The notes: generated from the letters alone by a model not told the origin. Counted from the stretch's first letter, positions 1 to 8,587 are shown. The stretch is 64,000 nucleotides of DNA from Salipaludibacillus neizhouensis (GCF_002886185.1 NZ_KZ614146.1:69927-133926); one strand, 5' to 3'. Numbers and translations: made by a program.

Positions 1-640
1 GAATGTTTGTTTTAGTCTGTTTTCCAATTTTTATATCCTCGAAAGCTAAATTTGAATTTTTAATTTTTCTACGGATTAGGGTCGTATTTACTTTCAATAC
101 TTCATTAAATCCTTCTCGTGGACCTCTTACATTTGCTTCCGTTTGAGGTTCTTCTACACTTCTTGACTCAAACCCTTGCGTACTTACAAGAAAAGCTGAC
201 TTATAGCCATCGATAAAAATGACAGTTTCCCCTGATAAGACACCATCGATTACATCATCAATTGTATTAACTTCTTTCATGTTTGAGGTGCTTAAGATCT
301 TATTTTTTACATTTGTAAAAAAGTCGGTTGATATCATCTTTTCCGTCTCTTTGAAAAAACCAGGTTCCATTAATGGTTTCATAATATGTAAATTAATATA
401 TTCTTCATTAACTAATCCATTGATAAAACTGATAAATACTTTGACTGGGGTTTTATCGTAAACCTCTAAATTCCTATATTTTACATCCACACTTTTTTTA
501 AAAACTCGGTGCAGTTCACGTGAATTTATTTCTATTTTTTTTTCGATCAACCGAGCATTATTCTGCTCTTTTTGGTTCTCTTTTTTAGATGAAGATTTTA
601 AAGATTGAATTCTTTTTGCAACTTGAAATATATTCCTCAT
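1..640 (-). CDS. Spore germination protein, GerA family A subunit (5' part, runs off the window)
   Basis: Reading leftward from ATG 638-640 gives 213 open codons to the window edge. The start has an AGGAGG Shine-Dalgarno at about 650-655. The visible part is the cytoplasmic N-terminal domain: a basic, charged first 35 residues, then FISFINGLVNEEYIN-like and ETVIFIDGY-like stretches, and the hallmark NVRGPREGFNE motif at about residues 168-178 followed by a TLIRRKIKN-type stretch. These are typical of GerAA/GerBA/GerKA, the inner-membrane A subunit of nutrient germinant receptors in spores. The transmembrane half lies outside the window, with B and C subunits expected further left. The family call is firm; which nutrient is sensed cannot be said. 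Confidence 0.92.
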   Translation of the reverse strand, partial: MRNIFQVAKRIQSLKSSSKKENQKEQNNARLIEKKIEINSRELHRVFKKSVDVKYRNLEVYDKTPVKVFISFINGLVNEEYINLHIMKPLMEPGFFKETEKMISTDFFTNVKNKILSTSNMKEVNTIDDVIDGVLSGETVIFIDGYKSAFLVSTQGFESRSVEEPQTEANVRGPREGFNEVLKVNTTLIRRKIKNSNLAFEDIKIGKQTKTNI

Positions 641-1015
641 TTTAGGTACCTCCTATTCTTTTATATTGTTTGTTAAAGTTAGAAAAAAATGCAAAGAATG
701 TTCATGTGAGATGGGGAGAAGTTACATAAAGAAGGCTGCATAATCAGAGGCTGAAGGAGCTACAGGGGGCTTTATATATCGGAAGATTACTTCCTATATG
801 CATAAGAAGACGTATAATGTTCAAGGTTGCAAACTGAATACGAGATAGACGATGGCTAAGTTTACCTGTAATATATGAACTGAACTTTATGTGCAGAGTA
901 TTCATTAGCTTAAGAGAGAAATACGATGATATGTCATGATTAATGGGATAAGGTTTGGTCTAACTTTTCGCCAGTGAGCGAGGTACGAAAGAATTTCAGA
1001 AAGGTGGAGATTTCA
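641..1015. other. Intergenic region between divergent gerA-type and cbiA genes
   Basis: About 375 bp holding the divergent promoter regions. I looked for a cobalamin riboswitch because the next gene is in cobyrinate biosynthesis, but could not find the conserved B12-box pattern. The GTG at 974 is in frame with cbiA but lacks a well-placed ribosome binding site. Nothing else is recognisable. Confidence 0.5.
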
Positions 1016-2404
1016 TTGCCAGAACGACGAATCGTGATTGCAGGTACGGGAAGTGGAGTAGGCAAAACAACCATGACAATTGGTTTAATGTCAGCATTAA
1101 AAAAACGAGGTCTAACGGTACAAGGATTTAAGTGCGGACCGGATTTTATTGATCCGTCTTACCATACAGCTGTCACCAACCGATCGTCCCGTAATTTAGA
1201 TAGTTGGATGTTTTCGAAAGATACGCTTTTAGATATTTTCACCCACGGTGCAGAAGGTGCAGATATATCGATTATGGAAGGCGTGATGGGTTTCTTTGAT
1301 GGAAAGAATCCTGAAACAAACGAAGGAAGTACGGCTGATATTAGCATGGTAACGAAAAGTCCTGTTTTACTCGTTGTAAATTGCTCAAGCATGGCTAGAA
1401 GTGCAGCTGCTATTGTGAAAGGGTTTCAAGTATTTGCAGAGGGGCCACATATAGTGGGCGTTATTGCAAATAAAGTGGGTAGCGAAGGACACTTTCAGCT
1501 AGTAAAAAAAGCAATCGAACAGGAATGTGATATTCCTGTAATCGGCTATTTAAAACGTGAATTGGATATTGAAATTCCTGAGCGGCACCTAGGGTTGATA
1601 CCATCTATTGAACGAGGTGATCTGGATTCCTTTTTTGATAGGTTAGGAGAGTTGATTCTTGAAACGATAGACATAGATAAACTTCTTGAGCTATCTGTTG
1701 TTGAACCAATTAAGGTGAAAAATAAGTCTTCCCTTTTTGGAAGGGAAAAAGAGAAATTAGTCAAAATTGCCGTAGCAAAAGACGCTGCATTTAATTTTTA
1801 TTATCCTGAAAATATAGAAATCCTCGAAGCTAAAGGTGCGGAAATTGTTTATTTTTCTCCTTTAGCGGATGATATAGTACCAGAGGGAGTGGACGGGCTC
1901 TACATTGGTGGCGGCTTTCCTGAAGAATTCGCAGGCAAGCTTGCTAGTAATATGAAAGTAAAACGTTCTTTAAAGGATGCGATTGAAAACGGATTACCTA
2001 CACTGGCCGAGTGCGGGGGATTTATGTATTTAACAAATTCTATTGAAACCTCCGGGGAGACAAAACATCAAATGGTTGGCGTAATCCCGGGTAATATCCA
2101 AATGCAATCAAAATTAGCGGCATTAGGTTACAGAGAGGTCACTGGACAGAATAACAATTTTATACTTGGAGACGAAACCGCGAGAGGGCATGAATTTCAT
2201 TATTCTTCCTTTCATACAGATGAGGAATCTCTTCCATATGCTTTTGAAACAAAAGGGATGCGAGGACTAAATAAAGAAGGCTATGTCACATACAATTTAA
2301 TAGCCGGGTATACTCATATCCATTTTGCATCTTGTCCAGCCATTGTCGATAATTGGATTGAAAAGTGTTTGGAGAGTAAGGGAAGTAAAGATCTCCAAAG
2401 TTAA
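1016..2404 (+). CDS. cbiA: Cobyrinic acid a,c-diamide synthase
   Basis: ATP- and glutamine-dependent amidase that converts the a and c carboxylates of cobyrinic acid to amides in cobalamin synthesis; cytosolic. The N-terminal half is a dethiobiotin-synthetase-like ATPase with the P-loop GTGSGVGKTT at residues 10-19 and a FKCGPDFIDP stretch. The C-terminal half is a class I-like glutamine amidotransferase with the nucleophile in AECGGFMYL and the partner His in YTHIHFAS. Length 462 aa fits the family. I chose TTG 1016 because AAGGTGGAG sits 6 nt upstream and the protein then begins with PERRIVIAG, as homologues do; an in-frame GTG at 974 would add 14 residues. No other cobalamin gene is visible nearby, so it may act in corrinoid salvage or with distant genes. 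Confidence 0.9.
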   Translation: MPERRIVIAGTGSGVGKTTMTIGLMSALKKRGLTVQGFKCGPDFIDPSYHTAVTNRSSRNLDSWMFSKDTLLDIFTHGAEGADISIMEGVMGFFDGKNPETNEGSTADISMVTKSPVLLVVNCSSMARSAAAIVKGFQVFAEGPHIVGVIANKVGSEGHFQLVKKAIEQECDIPVIGYLKRELDIEIPERHLGLIPSIERGDLDSFFDRLGELILETIDIDKLLELSVVEPIKVKNKSSLFGREKEKLVKIAVAKDAAFNFYYPENIEILEAKGAEIVYFSPLADDIVPEGVDGLYIGGGFPEEFAGKLASNMKVKRSLKDAIENGLPTLAECGGFMYLTNSIETSGETKHQMVGVIPGNIQMQSKLAALGYREVTGQNNNFILGDETARGHEFHYSSFHTDEESLPYAFETKGMRGLNKEGYVTYNLIAGYTHIHFASCPAIVDNWIEKCLESKGSKDLQS

Positions 2405-2422
2405 ACTCTTGGAGACAAACTT

Positions 2423-3331
2423 CTAACTATTTTCTTTAAAGTAACTAGAAATTGCATTTTTTAAATGTCCCTTTTCTCTCTCTAGATAGTTCTTAGCTAA
2501 TGGGAGTTCTGTTTGGGTAATATTTATAAAAATAGCGGCCTTTAGATCATGATTGCTTTTAGTCATTAAATCTTTTGCTTCATTTTCTGATATGTTAACT
2601 AAATCCATTAGAGTTTGTTCTGCTCGCTTTACTAGTTTCTTGTTTATTAGTTGCATATCGACCATTTGGTTTTGGTAGACCTTACCTAGCTGAATCATCG
2701 TTGCAGTTGATATCATGTTCAAAATAATTTTCTGTGCCGTTCCTGCTTTTAATCGAGTAGAACCTCTGATGACTTCGGGTCCGGCAATAACTTCAATCCC
2801 GCAATCACTTAATTGTGAAGAAATAGTATTATGATTACAGCTTATTGAGACTGCTTTGGCCCCTAGTTTTTTAGCATACTTGATAGCTGTAACGGAATAA
2901 GGTGTTGAACCACTTGCACTTACCCCAATAACAACATCTTTTTTATTTAAAGAATGGTTTCTCAGTTCATTTTCTATAATCGCTATTTCGTCCTCGTGTT
3001 GTTCAAGTGGACTCCACATCGCTTCTTTACCACCAGCAATTAAGCCAATCCATCGATTATCTTCAATGGAAAAGGTTGGACCTAATTCGACTGCATCAAG
3101 TACACCTAGCCTTCCACTTGTACCAGCCCCTACTACAAATACTCGTCCACCAAGTTTCCACTGTTCAACAATCAAATCCACAACCTTAGCGACATTCGGT
3201 AAAGCTTGTTTGATGCCTTGATGAATGGCTCGGTCTTCCTCTAACATAAGAGTAACGATATTCATTGATCCCATTTCATCAATTGTTAAGCTATTTACAT
3301 TCACTGATTCTGTTACATTAAGATCATTCAT
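2423..3331 (-). CDS. murQ: N-acetylmuramic acid 6-phosphate etherase
   Basis: Cleaves the lactyl ether of MurNAc-6-phosphate to give GlcNAc-6-phosphate and D-lactate, a step in cell-wall muropeptide recycling; cytosolic. The 302-aa length is standard. The SIS phosphosugar fold is marked by VVGAGTSGRLGVLDA at residues 66-80, followed by VELGPTF, where the family has its catalytic Glu, and by VSASGSTPYS. The gene is last in a leftward set after nagB and nagR, 25 bp downstream of nagR. The set therefore joins wall-sugar recycling to GlcNAc catabolism. It converges with cbiA; a weak hairpin (TCTCCAA/TTGGAGA) lies at the junction. No MurNAc-specific PTS gene is seen next to it, so the GlcNAc PTS gene at 5323 or a distant one must supply substrate. 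Confidence 0.94.
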   Translation of the reverse strand: MNDLNVTESVNVNSLTIDEMGSMNIVTLMLEEDRAIHQGIKQALPNVAKVVDLIVEQWKLGGRVFVVGAGTSGRLGVLDAVELGPTFSIEDNRWIGLIAGGKEAMWSPLEQHEDEIAIIENELRNHSLNKKDVVIGVSASGSTPYSVTAIKYAKKLGAKAVSISCNHNTISSQLSDCGIEVIAGPEVIRGSTRLKAGTAQKIILNMISTATMIQLGKVYQNQMVDMQLINKKLVKRAEQTLMDLVNISENEAKDLMTKSNHDLKAAIFINITQTELPLAKNYLEREKGHLKNAISSYFKENS

Positions 3332-3356
3332 TCTTCACACACTCCAATCTCAAGGG

Positions 3357-4082
3357 CTAAAATCTTTTTAGATCAATCATGAATTTGTATCTGTCCGCAC
3401 GATAAGATGATTTGACAACCTCAAATATGGTTTGATCATCTAGCTTCGAACTTCGCTCCATAAGCATGATAGGTGACTTGTCAGAAATGTCAAGATACTT
3501 AACTTCTTGTTCATTTGCAATGGCAGCTTCAATTATTTGTGTTCCACTAGCAATCTTCATATGAAGGGTATCCTCAATATATTTATACAATGAATTCTGA
3601 ACAATTTCTTCAGTTAATCCTTGCACTAAATTAGCAGAGATATAGGTTCGCTCTAAAGCCATGGGAATTTCTTCTGCTAAACGAATCCTTACTATCTCAT
3701 AGACTGGATCATGTTCTTGGATATCTAATGATTTAGCAAGTTTAAGGTGAGCTGGAATAATTTTAAATTTAATTAATTTACTACTTGCCTTCATTCCTCT
3801 AGCTTTCATATCTTCAGTAAAGCTAGTTAAACCTTGTAAATCTTGTTCGAATTTTTTTTCCATAACGAAAGTTCCTTTGCCTTTAACACGATAAAGGTAT
3901 CGTTCGTTTACAAGGTTTATTATTGCTTGTCTAATAGTCATTCTGCTAATTCCATATTTGTCGGAATATTCTCGTTCAGAAGGAAGAATATCACCAGGGA
4001 CTAGTTGCCCACTGTCAATCAACTGTTTGATATATTCTTCCAGTTGATGATATATAGGTATAGGGGAATTTTTATTGATCAC
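3357..4082 (-). CDS. nagR: GntR/HutC-family repressor of amino-sugar genes (NagR/YvoA type)
   Basis: 241-aa cytosolic transcription factor. Residues 1-70 are a GntR winged helix (PIYHQLEEYIKQLI, then PSEREYSDKYGISRMTIRQA), and residues 90-240 are a UTRA effector domain that in NagR binds phosphorylated aminosugars. It lies between nagB and murQ, and NagR-type operators occur in the nagB-nagE intergenic region, so it probably represses both transcription units. The start is a GTG at 4080-4082; the nearby ATG reads straight into a stop. The GGAAGGGTGA ribosome binding site is 5-8 nt upstream of the GTG. Confidence 0.88.
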   Translation of the reverse strand: MINKNSPIPIYHQLEEYIKQLIDSGQLVPGDILPSEREYSDKYGISRMTIRQAIINLVNERYLYRVKGKGTFVMEKKFEQDLQGLTSFTEDMKARGMKASSKLIKFKIIPAHLKLAKSLDIQEHDPVYEIVRIRLAEEIPMALERTYISANLVQGLTEEIVQNSLYKYIEDTLHMKIASGTQIIEAAIANEQEVKYLDISDKSPIMLMERSSKLDDQTIFEVVKSSYRADRYKFMIDLKRF

Positions 4083-4136
4083 ATCAGGTCACCCTTCCGG
4101 TAATTGAAAACCAATTTTTGGTCTTTCCTAGTAATT

Positions 4137-4886
4137 TTATAGCAGAATTGATGAAGGTACAACAGTATTCTGTAGTGCATCATAATCTGAAATAATTGTA
4201 ACTTGGGAATGTTGATTAAGAACAGATGCAGGAAAAGTTGGATCAATTTGACCATGAAGTAATCTTGCCAAAGCTTTACTTTTATTTTCTCCAGATACTA
4301 AAAGAAGTATTTCTTTACTCTTCATTATCGTGTCGATGCCCATTGTGATTGCTTTTTTGGGCACTATTTCCATATTGTCGAAAAATCTAGCATTTGCTTG
4401 ACGAGTATCATTAGTTAAATTGACAACATGTGTTGCGGTTTTAAAAGAGGTGCCAGGTTCATTGAACCCAATATGTCCATTACTCCCTAAACCTAGTAGT
4501 TGTAAATCAATTCCATCATGATTTGCAATTTGTTGTTCGTAATCTTCACACTCTTTTTCAACATCTATTGCTTCTCCATTAGGAATATGAGTTTTCTGTT
4601 CGGGGATGTTAATGTAATTAAAAAAATTAGACTTCATATAGTAATGATAGCTGTTTTGATTGAGGGGGTCTAAACCGATGTATTCGTCTAAATTAAACGT
4701 CGATACCTCTTGATAAGAAGTTTGATTTTGCTTGTGATCTTCAATGAGACACTTATAGGTTTCAATCGGGGTACTACCAGTTGCTAATCCAAGTACTAGT
4801 TGTGGATGTTTATGAATATGTTCAACAATAATATCAGCGGCAGTTTTACTCATATCGGTATAATTCTTAACGGTTATTAATTTCAA
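4137..4886 (-). CDS. nagB: Glucosamine-6-phosphate deaminase
   Basis: Converts glucosamine-6-phosphate to fructose-6-phosphate and ammonia, the last step linking amino sugars to glycolysis; cytosolic. 249 aa, typical of the short Bacillus type. Motifs: GLATGSTP at 33-40, NLDEYIGL at 65-72 with the catalytic Asp, and GLGSNGHIGFNEPG at 132-145 with His138. Translation appears to begin at TTG 4884-4886: AAAGGAG lies 9 nt upstream, whereas the ATG between them is only 2 nt from the ribosome binding site and opens an unrelated 8-codon frame. That overlapping ATG may reduce initiation. First gene of the leftward set nagB-nagR-murQ; nagA is not in the window. Confidence 0.94.
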   Translation of the reverse strand: MKLITVKNYTDMSKTAADIIVEHIHKHPQLVLGLATGSTPIETYKCLIEDHKQNQTSYQEVSTFNLDEYIGLDPLNQNSYHYYMKSNFFNYINIPEQKTHIPNGEAIDVEKECEDYEQQIANHDGIDLQLLGLGSNGHIGFNEPGTSFKTATHVVNLTNDTRQANARFFDNMEIVPKKAITMGIDTIMKSKEILLLVSGENKSKALARLLHGQIDPTFPASVLNQHSQVTIISDYDALQNTVVPSSILL

Positions 4887-5067
4887 TTTTCATAGCTCCT
4901 TTACGAAATGAAAGACTTCAGCATGTATTTGTATTTACCATCATTGACTAAAGTACACCTCTATTAAATATACTTCCTCATAAAAAGCAAAACTCCATCA
5001 AAAAGTGAATAGAAAAAAATAGTACTCAGATACTAATTTTAAAAATGTTTTACACACTTGCCATCAT

Positions 5068-5097
5068 TTGATATTACACTAATAAGACTTTTATAAT
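5068..5097 (+). promoter_or_regulatory. Probable sigma-A promoter of the GlcNAc PTS gene
   Basis: TTGATA (5068-5073), an 18-bp spacer and TATAAT (5092-5097). The predicted start near 5104 lies just upstream of the first NagR-like operator at 5113, a good position for repression by roadblock. The 5' leader would be about 220 nt. Confidence 0.6.
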
Positions 5098-5112
5098 ATC
5101 ACCTATAAATAT

Positions 5113-5128
5113 AGTTGTCTATACATAT
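5113..5128. promoter_or_regulatory. NagR (dre-type) operator, left copy
   Basis: AGTTGTCTATAC matches, in reverse orientation, the GGTATAGACAACT core that I recall for B. subtilis NagR/YvoA dre sites. It lies right after the predicted transcription start of the PTS gene and pairs with an inverted copy at 5206. Confidence 0.65.
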
Positions 5129-5130
5129 AT

Positions 5131-5193
5131 GATAATCGGGAGGAGATTATCAAAATGAAAAGGCTTAATAATGTATGTATACTATATTATTAA
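5131..5193 (+). other. Leader hairpin with exposed ribosome binding site and 12-codon ORF
   Basis: GATAATC (5131-5137) and GATTATC (5145-5151) form a perfect 7-bp stem whose 7-nt loop is GGGAGGA, a strong Shine-Dalgarno. Four bases later ATG 5155 opens MKRLNNVCILYY and a stop at 5191-5193. The unit lies between the two NagR-like operators in the predicted leader of the PTS gene. It could be a leader peptide or an mRNA-stability element, or chance. No known family recognised. Confidence 0.35.
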
Positions 5194-5205
5194 GAATAAA
5201 TAGTT

Positions 5206-5221
5206 AAAGGTATAGACAACT
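5206..5221. promoter_or_regulatory. NagR (dre-type) operator, right copy
   Basis: GGTATAGACAACT at 5209-5221, a 13-base match to the recalled B. subtilis NagR dre core, inverted relative to the copy at 5113. The two sites are about 93 bp apart centre to centre, about nine helical turns, which would allow looping. Confidence 0.7.
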
Positions 5222-5322
5222 ATAACATACCGTGCTAAGATTTATATTAGTTATATTGTTAGTTTATTTATTTATATTTAGTAGTAATTATTTCATTATT
5301 AATTTAAAGGAGTGGAAAAGTG

Positions 5323-6723
5323 ATGATGAGTTTTTTACAGAAAATTGGTAAATCTTTAATGTTACCAATTGCAGTTTTACCTGCAGCGGCTCTACTGTTG
5401 CGTTTGGGACAACCGGATATGTTTGATATCCCATTTATCGCAAATTCAGGGGATGCAATTTTTGCGAACTTAGCATTATTATTTGCTATTGGTGTTGCGA
5501 TCGGAATTTCGAAGGATGGTAATGGAGCAGCTGGTTTAGCAGGTGCAATTGGTTACTTGGTATTAACAAATGGTATTGAAGCAATTAATGAAAGTATTGA
5601 TATGGGTGTGTTAGGTGGTATTATAACCGGTGTTATTGCTGGTCTTTTATACAACCGCTTTCATAATATTAAATTACCAGAGTGGTTAGGTTTTTTTGGG
5701 GGACGTCGGTTCGTTCCTATTATAACCGCTACTACAATGGTTCTACTTGCTGGAATTTTTGGTTTCGTATGGCCTCCTATTCAGGAAGGTATTCATGCAA
5801 TTGGTCAGTGGATGATCAGTGCAGGAGCAGTTGGAGTGGGTGCATTTGGTTTCTTAAATCGTTTGTTAATCCCTCTTGGACTTCACCATGTATTAAACAC
5901 ACTCGTTTGGTTTGAGTTTGGGGAGTTTACTAATGCGGCAGGAGATGTTGTAAGGGGGGATCTATCCCGTTTCTTTGCGAAAGACCCTTCTGCAGGGATA
6001 TTCATGGCAGGTTTCTTTCCAGTAATGATGTTCGGTCTCCCGGCTGCTGGTTTAGCGATGATTGTTACAGCGAAAAAGCATCGTCGAAAAGCTGTGACTG
6101 GACTTATTGGTGGTGTTGCGTTTACTGCATTTTTAACAGGTATTACGGAACCAATTGAATTTATGTTCATGTTTTTATCACCTTTACTATATGTTATTCA
6201 CGCAGTACTCACAGGAAGTTCGTTTGTTGTTGCATACCTATTGGATATTCATCATGGGTTTGGTTTTTCAGCAGGGGCAATTGACTTTTTCTTGAATTTA
6301 GGTATTGCACAGCGTCCATGGTTATTATTTGGGATAGGAATTCTATACGGTTTAATTTACTTCTTTGTATTTGTCGGCTTAATCAAAGTCCTAAATCTTA
6401 AAACTCCTGGTCGTGAAGATGAAGAGGAAGAAGAATACGAAGAAACTACTGAGTCAATTAGGGGCACAGGGGATAAATACGAAGATATGGCAAATCAGTT
6501 TATCCGCGCCTTAGGTGGAAAAGAAAATATTTCTCACATTGACAACTGTGCTACTCGCCTTCGTTTAACAGTTGAAGATACAGGGAAAATTAATGAAAAA
6601 TCTCTGAAAGCAAATGGTGCTAAAGGTACGATGAAGATTAGTGAAAAGAATTATCAAGTGATCGTTGGAACAAACGTGGAATTTGTTGCGGATGCTATGA
6701 AAAGAAATGTTAAATCTGACTGA
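5323..6723 (+). CDS. nagE: PTS N-acetylglucosamine transporter, EIICB component
   Basis: Membrane permease that imports N-acetylglucosamine and phosphorylates it. The N-terminal approximately 370 residues are a glucose-family EIIC domain opening with FLQKIGKSLMLPIAVLPAAA and carrying the GITEPIEFMFMF motif. After an acidic linker (EDEEEEEYEE) comes an EIIB domain with NCATRLRL, whose Cys is the phosphorylated residue. No EIIA is fused, so an EIIA such as that of the glucose PTS must serve it. The closest match I recall is B. subtilis NagP. GTG 5320, ATG 5323 and ATG 5326 follow AAAGGAG (5306-5312); I chose 5323 by alignment with NagP from memory. Divergent from nagB, with paired NagR-like operators upstream. 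Confidence 0.9.
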   Translation: MMSFLQKIGKSLMLPIAVLPAAALLLRLGQPDMFDIPFIANSGDAIFANLALLFAIGVAIGISKDGNGAAGLAGAIGYLVLTNGIEAINESIDMGVLGGIITGVIAGLLYNRFHNIKLPEWLGFFGGRRFVPIITATTMVLLAGIFGFVWPPIQEGIHAIGQWMISAGAVGVGAFGFLNRLLIPLGLHHVLNTLVWFEFGEFTNAAGDVVRGDLSRFFAKDPSAGIFMAGFFPVMMFGLPAAGLAMIVTAKKHRRKAVTGLIGGVAFTAFLTGITEPIEFMFMFLSPLLYVIHAVLTGSSFVVAYLLDIHHGFGFSAGAIDFFLNLGIAQRPWLLFGIGILYGLIYFFVFVGLIKVLNLKTPGREDEEEEEYEETTESIRGTGDKYEDMANQFIRALGGKENISHIDNCATRLRLTVEDTGKINEKSLKANGAKGTMKISEKNYQVIVGTNVEFVADAMKRNVKSD

Positions 6724-6747
6724 TGCACACGGAGAGTTAATGAATAA

Positions 6748-6915
6748 ATAATAGATTTATACTGCAAACGAACCTACGAATTTAGGAGTAAAAAACAACA
6801 CTGGTATATACGGCATCCTGAGAAATTTTCACCGACAATAGATACAGATTGGCAGCAAAGAGAATTAGAAAAAGAAAAAGCAGAAGAAGCGCAATCAAAA
6901 GGCGGAAATGACTGA
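6748..6915 (+). pseudogene. Remnant of an unidentified coding sequence
   Basis: An open frame without any start codon encodes a hydrophilic stretch including HWYIRHPEKFSPTIDTDW and then a charged tail (ELEKEKAEEAQSKGG) ending at a TGA at 6913-6915. In another frame, at about 6920-6960, comes PDGCVIPGTTNKE and a stop. Amino-acid character and the missing start suggest the decayed 3' end of a gene, but I do not recognise the family. Confidence 0.3.
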
Positions 6916-6972
6916 GTTCCTGATGGTTGTGTGATTCCCGGAACAACAAACAAAGAGTAAAAACTAACCAGT

Positions 6973-7040
6973 AAAAGGTAAGCTTTAATGATATCCCTCA
7001 CTTTCTGATGCGAGGGGTATCATTTATTGCTTACCTTTTT
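6973..7040 (+). terminator. Long-stem rho-independent terminator
   Basis: AAAAGGTAAGC followed by TAATGATATCCCTC pairs with GAGGGGTATCATT and GCTTACCTTTTTT. The stem is about 25 bp with few mismatches and ends in a T-run. It ends transcription from the PTS gene and its downstream remnant. Confidence 0.85.
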
Positions 7041-7354
7041 TCAATTATAAAGTCTGATAGCTAAACAATGAACAGTCTCAACTTCAGTAGAATTTTTTCA
7101 TCGCAATGAATGAATCAGGGTTTTTAAAGAGCACAAAAACACTGAAACGTATTAATAGTCGATACAAATTTAAGTTGACAACATAAGCTAATATCAAGTG
7201 AGGGAAATGGGTGCAGTGGGAGGCTAAATCCGCTTTTTACATTTGCCGATGTATTGATCTAGTTAATAATAGTCGGATCTTCTCACTTCATAACTCCACT
7301 TATAAAAATTCAAGAGTTGTGACTTGATTCTTATTATAGGAAGGGGGAATTACA
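7041..7354. other. Intergenic region upstream of the YjcZ peptide gene
   Basis: About 310 bp. It should contain the promoter of the small sporulation gene, possibly for a late sporulation sigma factor, but I could not place -35/-10 elements with confidence. No repeat or ORF of note. Confidence 0.4.
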
Positions 7355-7507
7355 ATGGGATTTGGTGGATACGGTTATGGCGGCGCACCTTGGTGCCCAA
7401 CTCCAGCAGTGGCTCCAGCGGTAGCGCCTGCTCGCGGTAATGGATTTGCACTAATTGTAGTGCTGTTCATTTTATTAATTATCGTTGGTGCAGCAGCTTG
7501 CAAATAA
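7355..7507 (+). CDS. YjcZ-family sporulation peptide
   Basis: 50-aa protein with a Gly/Tyr/Pro/Ala-rich head (GFGGYGYGG, PAVAPAVAPA) and one C-terminal transmembrane helix, GFALIVVLFILLIIVGAA, followed by ACK and stop. This layout is the YjcZ/sporulation-associated small membrane protein family common in Bacillaceae spores; the molecular function is unknown. The ATG is preceded by GGAAGGGGG. A strong terminator follows 24 bp downstream, so the gene is monocistronic. Too short to be detected by length-based gene calling. Confidence 0.9.
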   Translation: MGFGGYGYGGAPWCPTPAVAPAVAPARGNGFALIVVLFILLIIVGAAACK

Positions 7508-7531
7508 ATTAAATTAGTTTGTGAATATAGA

Positions 7532-7566
7532 AAGATCAAGTCCTTGGTGGACTTGATCTTTTTTTA
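7532..7566 (+). terminator. Rho-independent terminator of the YjcZ peptide gene
   Basis: AAGATCAAGTCC, loop TTGGT, GGACTTGATCTTTTTTT: a perfect 12-bp stem with a T-run. Confidence 0.93.
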
Positions 7567-7628
7567 TGAATCGCCGACTTCCCTACTTTGAGTTTTTCTA
7601 AAGTCTAAGGGTAAGAAAGCATTTTAAA

Positions 7629-7652
7629 CAGAAGACACTACGCGTTTTTCTA
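7629..7652 (+). repeat. Tail fragment of dispersed hairpin repeat R1
   Basis: CAGAAGACACTACGCGTTTTTC resembles the conserved 3' end AAAAGACGCTACGCGTTTTT of the R1 repeats at 33254, 34838, 36651 and 61501. Only the tail is present here, about 100 bp before the catalase start. Confidence 0.6.
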
Positions 7653-7750
7653 ATATATATGGTGGTTCTACAGTAAATGAATAGAACTATGAGAGTAGAT
7701 TAACCTAACTTTTGAATAAATAATACATAAGAAATAGGAAGGTGAAGCAA

Positions 7751-8587
7751 TTGTTCTCTCATGTAAAAGAACTTCAGTATAATGCAAAACCGGAACGTCC
7801 TGATCCTGTATATGCGAAGAAGCTCCAAGAAATATTGGGTGGTCAGTATGGTGAAATGACAGTAATGATGCAATACCTTTTTCAAGGATGGAATTGCAAG
7901 GCAGAAGGAAAATATAAAGACATGATTTTGGATATTGGTACGGAAGAAATCGCCCACGTCGAAATGATTGCGACGATGATTGCACAACTTTTGGATGGGG
8001 CGCCGGCTCATGATCAAGAGCAAGGAGCAAAAGATCCAGCGGTTGAAGCAGTTCTTGGTGGGATGAATCCTCAGCACGTAATTGTAAATGGACTTGGTGC
8101 ACAGCCGAATGATGCTTCCGGGTATCCGTGGAATGCACGTTACACCATTGCGAGTGGAAATTTATTAGCAGATTTCAGGGCGAATCTGAATGCAGAGTCA
8201 CAAGGGCGGCTCCAAGTAGTTCGTCTCTATGAAATGACGACAGATCCGGGAGTAAGGGATATGCTTTCCTTCTTAATTGCACGGGATAAGATGCATCAAA
8301 ACCAGTGGATGGCAGCAATAGAAGAGCTGGTAAAATCACAAGGCGCAGTTGTTCCCAGTACCTTTAATCCTGAATTTGAAAAGCAAGAAGTTGCTTATTC
8401 TTTCATGAATTTTTCGGAAGGCGAAGAAAGCAGTACTGGGCGCTGGGTAAATGGTAAAGCGCTAGATGGAGTTGGAACGTTTAACTATGTACAAAATCCA
8501 GGCGCTGGGCAGGTACCTTTCCTTAAAGTACCTCCAAACTATACTCATGGGACACCACCTACCAACGGCGTTAATCCAATGCAGTAA
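7751..8587 (+). CDS. Manganese catalase (dimanganese, non-haem)
   Basis: Dismutates hydrogen peroxide with a di-manganese centre; cytosolic or spore-associated in Bacillus relatives. 278 aa, a ferritin-like four-helix bundle. Metal ligands are visible in GGQYGEMTVMMQYLFQ (Glu), GTEEIAHVEMIATMI (Glu and His) and, in the second half, near NLLADFRANLNAE and DMLSFLIARDKMHQNQW (Glu and His). I chose TTG 7751 because homologues such as YdbD begin MF-HVKELQY and AAGGTG lies 6 nt upstream; an in-frame GTG at 7742 overlaps the ribosome binding site. The gene lies alone between two terminators, next to a sporulation peptide gene, which is compatible with a role in spores. Confidence 0.92.
   Translation: MFSHVKELQYNAKPERPDPVYAKKLQEILGGQYGEMTVMMQYLFQGWNCKAEGKYKDMILDIGTEEIAHVEMIATMIAQLLDGAPAHDQEQGAKDPAVEAVLGGMNPQHVIVNGLGAQPNDASGYPWNARYTIASGNLLADFRANLNAESQGRLQVVRLYEMTTDPGVRDMLSFLIARDKMHQNQWMAAIEELVKSQGAVVPSTFNPEFEKQEVAYSFMNFSEGEESSTGRWVNGKALDGVGTFNYVQNPGAGQVPFLKVPPNYTHGTPPTNGVNPMQ

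Noticed and set aside
219-461. 80-codon plus-strand frame at the left edge
   Set aside because: It is antisense to the clear GerA-family gene on the minus strand.
641-1015. Cobalamin riboswitch upstream of cbiA
   Set aside because: The conserved B12-box and core helices could not be found; the region has no convincing match.
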